This document shows, in pieces, positions 58,499-64,000 of a DNA stretch of 64,000 nucleotides (positions are counted from its first letter, which is position 1; the number at the start of each line of letters is the position of its first letter). Both the position numbers and the translations under genes were made by a program. The stretch comes from JAWPMT01 sp965229785 (lineage in GTDB: Bacteria; Bacteroidota; Bacteroidia; Cytophagales; Cyclobacteriaceae): NCBI GenBank assembly GCA_965229785.1, contig CBDDJS010000001.1, positions 6,076,001-6,140,000 of the forward strand. The letters run 5' to 3'. The notes beneath the pieces were generated by a model, which was given only the letters and a program-made list of their open reading frames with translations, had not been told where the DNA came from and did no database searches.

Positions 58499-59841
58499 CG
58501 AAAAAAGAGCATGTTGCAATTATTGGAGCCGGCCTTGTAGGCTCTTTGGTAGGGATATTGTTTCGAAAACGTGGATTTGAGGTCAGTATCTATGAAAAAC
58601 GTGGCGACTTAAGGACCGCAGAGGTGAAAAATGGCCGATCGATCAACCTGGCCTTAAGTGATCGTGGTATTCGGGCCCTGCAAGAGACAGGTATTTACGA
58701 GCAACTTAAGTCGGAACTAGTGCCCATGAAAGGCCGTATGATGCACGATCTGAAAGGTCAAAAGACTTTTCAGGCTTACGGCACCGAAGGTCAGGTGATC
58801 AACTCCGTATCTCGATTGAACCTGAATCGTAAGTTGATCACCATCGGTGAAGAAGCAGGCGTTCATTATTATTTCAATCATCGTTGCGTAGATGTAAATA
58901 CGGATCCAACGACGGTCTATTTTGCCAGTGCCGATTCTGAGATCCGGATTGAGCCCGATTTGCTGATCGGAGCGGATGGCGCCTTTTCAGAAGTCCGTAA
59001 AAGTATCCTGGAAAAGGAAAAGCGCGAATTCGATAAGCAATTCCTTGATTATGGATATAAAGAATTGTCCATTCCTGCTTCGGAAACGGGGGATTTTCAG
59101 CTAGAACCCAATTATCTGCACATCTGGCCACGCAAACAGTTTATGCTTATTGCATTGCCAAATCCGGATAGGACTTTCACTTGTACCTTATTTCTGCCTT
59201 ATGAAGGTGAAGATTCATTTGCGTCGCTAAACGAAGACGAGGAAATAGAAGAATTCTTCGGCAAATTTTTCCCGGATGTACTCGATAAGATGCCTTCACT
59301 GATTGAGGAATTCAATCGGAACCCTACTTCTTCTCTGGTGACCATCAAGTCATTTCCGTGGCATTCCAATGGTACCCTGGTGATCGGAGATGCTTCACAT
59401 GCCATTGTGCCATTTTATGGTCAGGGCATGAATTCAGGGTTCGAAGATTGTCGTGTACTCATGGAAATAGCAGAAGCCCATGATTACAATTGGGGTCAGG
59501 TTTTTGATGAATTTGAGTCTACCCGAAAGGTAGACACGGATGCCATCGCTGAACTTGCCTTAAAAAACTTCAAAGAAATGCGCAGCAAGGTAGCTGATGA
59601 GCAGTTTCTTAAGCGAAAGAAAACAGAAGCTGAATTACATGCGAAATATCCGGATCAGTGGCTTCCTCTGTATACGATGGTAACTTTCTCACATTTACCA
59701 TACTCCGAAGCACTTCGGCTGGGTAAACTGCAGGATAAAGCTTATCAAAATGCAGTAAATGGAGGGTTTGAAGAGAATCTCGAATTGATCCTGAATGAGT
59801 TTAATGCTCTAAGGAAAGCCGCTCAGAAAGCTCCTCAATAG
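58495..59841 (+). CDS. kmo: Kynurenine 3-monooxygenase
   Basis: The 448-residue FAD-dependent enzyme hydroxylates kynurenine at C3. It shows the GxGxxG site VAIIGAGLVGSLVGILF, the GRSINLALSDRG block, the GADGAFSEVR motif and VIGDASHAIVPFYGQGMNSG. No obvious C-terminal membrane anchor is present, as in bacterial enzymes. With KynU and the dioxygenase upstream it completes kynurenine to quinolinate, feeding NAD synthesis. Its 3' end overlaps the convergent TerB-like gene by 41 bases. Confidence 0.95.
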   Translation: MTKKEHVAIIGAGLVGSLVGILFRKRGFEVSIYEKRGDLRTAEVKNGRSINLALSDRGIRALQETGIYEQLKSELVPMKGRMMHDLKGQKTFQAYGTEGQVINSVSRLNLNRKLITIGEEAGVHYYFNHRCVDVNTDPTTVYFASADSEIRIEPDLLIGADGAFSEVRKSILEKEKREFDKQFLDYGYKELSIPASETGDFQLEPNYLHIWPRKQFMLIALPNPDRTFTCTLFLPYEGEDSFASLNEDEEIEEFFGKFFPDVLDKMPSLIEEFNRNPTSSLVTIKSFPWHSNGTLVIGDASHAIVPFYGQGMNSGFEDCRVLMEIAEAHDYNWGQVFDEFESTRKVDTDAIAELALKNFKEMRSKVADEQFLKRKKTEAELHAKYPDQWLPLYTMVTFSHLPYSEALRLGKLQDKAYQNAVNGGFEENLELILNEFNALRKAAQKAPQ

Positions 59842-60238
59842 TACTCTGCTCGATATCGGAAATGCCGTCGGAAGCATTGGCAAACAGGTACATGGCTTCC
59901 ATGACAAACTCTTTGTCTTCAGTATGCTCTTCAAGTCGGCTTTTCAGCGCGTTCAGGAATTTCTTTTTCCAGCGATCGATATTTTCCAGGAGGTACCGGA
60001 ATTCCGTGCGGAAAAGTTGGGCCATGTGCTCTTTTTCCTCAGGTTCGGCATAAGCATCTGCCAGTCCATCTGCGATGCGCAGCACACCATCCCATTCTTC
60101 TTTGTCTAAAACACCATCGCTCATGCAAACAAGCAGGGAGGGGTAGAGGTTAATTAGATAAATAAAATGATCGATCGTGATATCGATTCGTCGGATCTTA
60201 AGATATTCCTCAAAAAGTAGCTCAACTTGCTGTTTCAT
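59801..60238 (-). CDS. TerB-like small helical protein
   Basis: The 145-residue all-helical protein contains two acidic half-repeats, VCMSDGVLDKEEWDGV and FANASDGISDIEQSTIEELS, of the TerB-like type (SDG followed by an acidic helix). It has no signal peptide. Function is unknown. It overlaps the 3' end of kmo by 41 bases on the other strand. The same type of half-repeat is seen four times in the protein at 315-1274. Confidence 0.7.
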   Translation of the reverse strand: MKQQVELLFEEYLKIRRIDITIDHFIYLINLYPSLLVCMSDGVLDKEEWDGVLRIADGLADAYAEPEEKEHMAQLFRTEFRYLLENIDRWKKKFLNALKSRLEEHTEDKEFVMEAMYLFANASDGISDIEQSTIEELSERLSLEH

Positions 60239-60360
60239 AGAGCAGGGATATAATCATTATATGATTTAATACGAATATAGCAAGGTCTGGATACTTCAGG
60301 CTGATGGAAAACAAAAACTATGAAAAACGTCGCACAAAGTTTTAGCTTACGACTATTGTT

Positions 60361-61821
60361 ATGCATTTAAAAATTGCTGTTGTTGGCTCCGGTATTGGAG
60401 GAATTGCCAGTGCCATTCGCATGGCGATCCGTGGGCACGAAGTACATGTTTTTGAGCAAAATGACTATCCTGGTGGGAAATTATCCGAAGTTCATTTGGG
60501 AGATTACCGATTTGACGCAGGTCCTTCTCTTTTTACAATGCCTGAACTAGTGGATGAACTCTTCGAATTGGCCGGAGAGAACCCCGGGGATCATTTCCAA
60601 TATAAGCAGCTCGAAGAAGTTTGCGAATATTTCTACGAGGATGGTACCCGCCTGACTGCTTATGCTGATACTGAAAAACTTATTTCTGCCTTCGCGTCCC
60701 TTGGAGAGAGCCCCGATCATATCAGAAAAGCACTGGACAGAAATGCGACCTTATATGAATTTCTTGGAGAAATGTTCATGTTCAGGTCCTTACACGATCC
60801 TAAAACTTATTTCTCAAAAAGTGCTTTTCGGTCTTATCGCAACTTGCATAAACTGGATTTTTTCCGAACCATGCATCAAGCCAATAAAGACCAGTTCGAT
60901 GATCCAAGAATGACTCAACTGTTCAATCGGTATGCGACCTACAATGGATCGGACCCTTATCAAACCCCAGCGACCATGAACATCATTTCCCATCTGGAAT
61001 ACGGGAAAGGAGCATTTTTTCCAAAAGGGGGCATGCACCGGATCACGCAATCGCTGGTAAGTCTGGCCGAGAGAAAAGGGGTAAGGTTTCATCTCAAAAC
61101 AGGAGTGGATAAAATCCTTATTCGCGACAAGAAGATATCGGGTATTCAGGTTCTCGGGGATAAAATGGATTTCGACCGGGTCATATCCAATATGGATGTC
61201 GTTGGCACTTATAAGAAATTGCTTGCTGATATTCGAGCACCTAAAAAGCTTTTGACACAACCAAAATCCAGTTCAGCGCTGATATTTTATTGGGGGATCA
61301 AGGCATCATTTCCTGAACTGGGTTTGCATAACATCATCTTTAGCCGTGATTACAAACGGGAGTTTGGGAAAATCTTTCGCGAGAAAACCATTGATGCGGA
61401 CCCCACTGTTTACATCAATATTACTTCCAAACTGAACGAAACCGATGCTCCGAATGGAAGTGAAAATTGGTTTACGATGATCAACGTTCCCAATGACGAG
61501 GGTCAGGATTGGGATACTTTAATTGCTGAGGCACGTGAAAATATCCTTACCAAACTGAGCAGAGTTTTTGATCGGCCCGTGGCATCACTTATCGAAGAAG
61601 AAAGCTTGTTGGAGCCCAGAACCATTGAATCAAAGACCAGTTCCAGTCAGGGAGCCCTCTACGGTAATTCTTCGAATAACAAGTTTGCTGCTTTTCTGAG
61701 GCACAATAATGTGAGTCGCCAGGTAAAAGGACTGTACTTCTGTGGAGGAAGTGTTCACCCGGGCGGGGGCATTCCCATGGCCTTATCTTCTGCTAAGATT
61801 GTTGATCGGTATTTTCAGTGA
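60361..61821 (+). CDS. crtD: Carotenoid desaturase, CrtD-like
   Basis: The 486-residue flavoprotein has an N-terminal dinucleotide site AVVGSGIGGIASAIRMA, EQNDYPGGKLSEV, FDAGPSLFTMP, and the C-terminal amine-oxidase/phytoene-desaturase signature LYFCGGSVHPGGGIPMALSS. The GGSVHPGGGIP form is typical of Bacteroidota 1-hydroxycarotenoid 3,4-desaturases (CrtD) that act after CrtI and CrtC in myxol or flexixanthin-type carotenoids. No other crt gene is in the window, so CrtI-like desaturation of phytoene is the alternative. Its 3' end overlaps mltF by 29 bases. Confidence 0.85.
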   Translation: MHLKIAVVGSGIGGIASAIRMAIRGHEVHVFEQNDYPGGKLSEVHLGDYRFDAGPSLFTMPELVDELFELAGENPGDHFQYKQLEEVCEYFYEDGTRLTAYADTEKLISAFASLGESPDHIRKALDRNATLYEFLGEMFMFRSLHDPKTYFSKSAFRSYRNLHKLDFFRTMHQANKDQFDDPRMTQLFNRYATYNGSDPYQTPATMNIISHLEYGKGAFFPKGGMHRITQSLVSLAERKGVRFHLKTGVDKILIRDKKISGIQVLGDKMDFDRVISNMDVVGTYKKLLADIRAPKKLLTQPKSSSALIFYWGIKASFPELGLHNIIFSRDYKREFGKIFREKTIDADPTVYINITSKLNETDAPNGSENWFTMINVPNDEGQDWDTLIAEARENILTKLSRVFDRPVASLIEEESLLEPRTIESKTSSSQGALYGNSSNNKFAAFLRHNNVSRQVKGLYFCGGSVHPGGGIPMALSSAKIVDRYFQ

Positions 61822-63286
61822 CAACCTCCTCTTCTGGTTCCGGGAAAAGTTGTTTGTAGTTGTCGTAGGTATTGTAAATGACCTTGACGTAGTTCACCGG
61901 TTCTGACCCACGGCAATAGCCAAATTCTACATCCGGGTCATTATAGTATTCTGGTTGCTCTTTCAGGATCAGGTATTTTTTGACGGTCTCCCAGTTATTG
62001 GGAATTTCACCGTGTTTGTCTGCAAGTCTGATCGCGTCGAATACATGACCATGCCCCACATTGTAAGAAGCCAGCAGAAACTTGACCCGTTCTTCAGGGT
62101 CTTCAATTTCTTTTTCCCACATGCGTTGCAACCATTTCAAGTGTTGGAGTGCCGCATTCAGATTTTGTTCCGGATTTTTAAGATCAGTGGCGCCATAAGA
62201 TTTTCCGGTTCTTGGTAAGACCTGCATTAGTCCGATCGCTCCAGCCCATGAAACGGCCTTCGGGTCAAATTTTGATTCCTTGAAAACCTGCGCCGCAAAC
62301 AATCTCCAGTCCCAACCAAGCGCTTCTGCCGTATTTCTGATCAAAGAATCGTAGGGAGACAACTTACCTCCTCCCATAGATGAGTATTGACTGTAGTTGC
62401 GTCGCCTGCTCTGTCGTGAGCTTTTGAAGTAGCGATTGTAGACCGTATGATAGTCGGATGTCCGCTTCATTTTCCGAATCCAGTTGTTCATCGTCAACTG
62501 GAGACTGTCCGCGTTTTTTCGCATGCCCCAGGCAATTTGTTGGGGGAAACTTACCGCCGTTTTGATGTCTAAAATGGGATAATAGGCTGCGTTGACCAGC
62601 GCCACATCTTCTTCAGCTACCGTATACTCAATTTCTCCATTGGCCACTTTTTCTAGCAGCCCTTCAGTCATGACATCCGGGAAATCTTCTACAATGATGA
62701 TATCGCCTCCTATTTCGTCGGATAAATTTTGTAAGCGAGAATGAAAAGCGGAATGATACCGAACATGCACCTCTTTGCCGATCAGATCAACTGGATTTCT
62801 GATCAATTGCTTTTCAATTTCATGCAATTTCATTTTGCGCCAGTTTTCGGGCTTACGCTGTACCAAAACTTGTTTTACCAGGTTGTGATAGTTCGAAAAC
62901 TTGATCTTCTTTTTGCGTTCTTTGGTGACGGTCAGGTTATAGGCCAGTACATCTCCTTCACCACTATTTAACAGTTCAAAGGCTTCTTCCAGATTGGGCT
63001 GGATGGTGATCCGAAGATCGACGCCAATGGAATCTGCGAACATTTTGAGCAGCTCATACTCATAGCCCATAGTATGGCCCTTGTATTGAAAAACACCCGT
63101 TGAGCTGTTGTCCATAATGGCCACCATGTACCCACGCTCCATGATCTTGTCAAGGTCCTGGTCTACAATGCTTTCTTCTGTTTGCCGATTGGTATCCCTA
63201 CGAAAGTCAGGGTTGTTACGGCATGATACTACCAAAAGCAACAGTAGTGCATAAAGAAGGTGTGTTATCGTACGATCAACATACAT
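61793..63286 (-). CDS. mltF: Membrane-bound lytic murein transglycosylase F
   Basis: The 497-residue lipoprotein (signal LLYALLLLLVVSC, Cys at the lipobox) has an extracellular-solute-binding (SBP_bac_3) domain at about 45-290 and a lysozyme-like SLT domain at about 315-440. Catalytic Glu is in FKESKFDPKAV, and the motif GAIGLMQVLPRTG and the SYNVGHGH block are intact. It cleaves the glycan strands of peptidoglycan from the outer membrane face. It is oriented against the CrtD gene and overlaps its 3' end by 29 bases; about 55 bases separate its start from the end of dxs upstream. Confidence 0.95.
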   Translation of the reverse strand: MYVDRTITHLLYALLLLLVVSCRNNPDFRRDTNRQTEESIVDQDLDKIMERGYMVAIMDNSSTGVFQYKGHTMGYEYELLKMFADSIGVDLRITIQPNLEEAFELLNSGEGDVLAYNLTVTKERKKKIKFSNYHNLVKQVLVQRKPENWRKMKLHEIEKQLIRNPVDLIGKEVHVRYHSAFHSRLQNLSDEIGGDIIIVEDFPDVMTEGLLEKVANGEIEYTVAEEDVALVNAAYYPILDIKTAVSFPQQIAWGMRKNADSLQLTMNNWIRKMKRTSDYHTVYNRYFKSSRQSRRRNYSQYSSMGGGKLSPYDSLIRNTAEALGWDWRLFAAQVFKESKFDPKAVSWAGAIGLMQVLPRTGKSYGATDLKNPEQNLNAALQHLKWLQRMWEKEIEDPEERVKFLLASYNVGHGHVFDAIRLADKHGEIPNNWETVKKYLILKEQPEYYNDPDVEFGYCRGSEPVNYVKVIYNTYDNYKQLFPEPEEEVVTENTDQQS

Positions 63287-63341
63287 GTATCATCTAATAT
63301 CGTGAAAATCATTTAGAAGTTTCGTGTGCAGCGTTTATTTA

Positions 63342-64000
63342 CTACGCCGTTTGGAAGTCCACGACTTTTAGTGCCTCCTGATATAATCCCTCCGGATCAA
63401 AGCCACATTCGCGGTGTAATTCCAGTTGCTCACCATGCTCAATAATGCGGTCAGGGATACCCATACGCGTTACCTTGGCCTGGTAGCCATGATCCGCCAT
63501 GAATTCCAGAATCGCAGATCCAAAACCACCCATGATACAGCCATCTTCTACAGTGATGATGCGATTATGACGTTTGAATATTTGATGAAGTAACGCTTCG
63601 TCCAGCGGCTTTACGAATCTCATGTCATAATGCCCGGCAGAAATTCCCAACTTTTTGAGGCGTTCAATGGCTTCTGTTGCGTAATTCCCAATATGTCCGA
63701 TGGTCAAGTAAGCCAGATCTTCGCCTTCCTGAACGACACGTCCCTGGCCGATCTGAATTTCCTCCATTGGTGTTTGCCATTCAGGCATCACCCCCTCACC
63801 TCTTGGGTACCGAATGGAGAATGGGCCTTCGAATTTGGTAGCCGTGTACATCAAATTCCGGAGTTCTGCTTCGTTCATTGGAGCGGAAACCACAAGGTTA
63901 GGTACACATCGCATGTAGGCAATATCGTAGGCGCCATGGTGTGTAGGACCGTCTGCTCCAGCAAACCCTGCACGATCCATACAGAAAATCACCTGCAGGT
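63342..64000 (-). CDS. dxs: 1-deoxy-D-xylulose-5-phosphate synthase, C-terminal part
   Basis: Partial gene: the 5' part lies beyond the window edge, and the frame remains open to 64000. The ~219 residues seen match the C-terminal transketolase domains of Dxs: FCMDRAGFAGADGPTHHGAYD, FSIRYPRGEG, the transketolase-C block VKPLDEALLHQI and ITVEDGCIMGGFGSA. Dxs condenses pyruvate and glyceraldehyde-3-phosphate, first step of the MEP isoprenoid pathway, which also feeds carotenoid synthesis. It is upstream of mltF on the same strand. Confidence 0.95.
   Translation of the reverse strand, partial: LQVIFCMDRAGFAGADGPTHHGAYDIAYMRCVPNLVVSAPMNEAELRNLMYTATKFEGPFSIRYPRGEGVMPEWQTPMEEIQIGQGRVVQEGEDLAYLTIGHIGNYATEAIERLKKLGISAGHYDMRFVKPLDEALLHQIFKRHNRIITVEDGCIMGGFGSAILEFMADHGYQAKVTRMGIPDRIIEHGEQLELHRECGFDPEGLYQEALKVVDFQTA

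Overview
The window is from a member of the Bacteroidota, most likely a marine or soil Cytophagales-type bacterium (inference). Reasons: a type IX secretion (T9SS) C-terminal sorting domain, lipoprotein signals of the L-Y-S-C type, weak or absent Shine-Dalgarno sequences, TAnnTTTG-like promoter boxes, a Reg_prop/Y_Y_Y histidine kinase, leuCDBA gene order and a CrtD-type carotenoid desaturase. No phage, plasmid, rRNA, tRNA or CRISPR was seen.

Layout. (1) 0.3-11.3 kb, plus strand: a TerB-like protein, then a tightly coupled cluster of a stand-alone fatty acyl-AMP ligase (FAAL), a FAAL-ACP-thioester reductase, a 1508-residue ACP-FkbH/HAD-ACP-thioester reductase-lipocalin-like megasynthase, and an Sfp-type phosphopantetheinyl transferase. 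It has no ketosynthase and no condensation domain. This is my best candidate for an undescribed system. A LuxR-type regulator faces it. (2) 12.5-22 kb: a decayed VCBS gene, two histidine kinases, a di-haem cytochrome c peroxidase overlapping one kinase, a small membrane protein and a helical-repeat protein. (3) 22.2-26.9 kb: leucine operon leuCDBA. (4) 27-38.3 kb: methyltransferase, acetyltransferase, SGNH hydrolase, a cyclic-nucleotide-domain/acyltransferase fusion, a membrane patatin, a monoacylglycerol-lipase-like hydrolase, an HTH regulator, a sulfotransferase-like protein and an aldo/keto reductase. (5) 38.3-39.8 kb: a repeat-rich non-coding stretch beside a REP-associated tyrosine transposase. 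(6) 39.9-52.7 kb, minus strand: a surface polymorphic-toxin locus. It runs from a 1392-residue repeat adhesin through a small T9SS-sorted protein and a 2206-residue SpvB/VCBS/YD-repeat (RHS) protein with a C-terminal HEFGH metallopeptidase-like domain to a lipoprotein, an orphan RHS C-terminal module and a secreted protein. (7) 52.9-64 kb: a lipoprotein, thioredoxin, a zinc-ribbon membrane protein, an SDR protein, a kynurenine-to-quinolinate operon, a TerB-like protein, CrtD-like desaturase, MltF transglycosylase and the 3' part of dxs.

How the genes fit together. In region 1 two FAALs can adenylate fatty acids and load them on ACPs, the PPTase can activate all three ACPs, FkbH can supply a glyceryl unit, and two reductase domains can release aldehydes or alcohols; the product is unknown. 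In region 6 the order toxin, candidate immunity gene, displaced toxin tip, candidate immunity gene is the arrangement left by exchange of RHS tips. The kyn operon leads to quinolinate for NAD synthesis; its first step (tryptophan dioxygenase) is outside the window.
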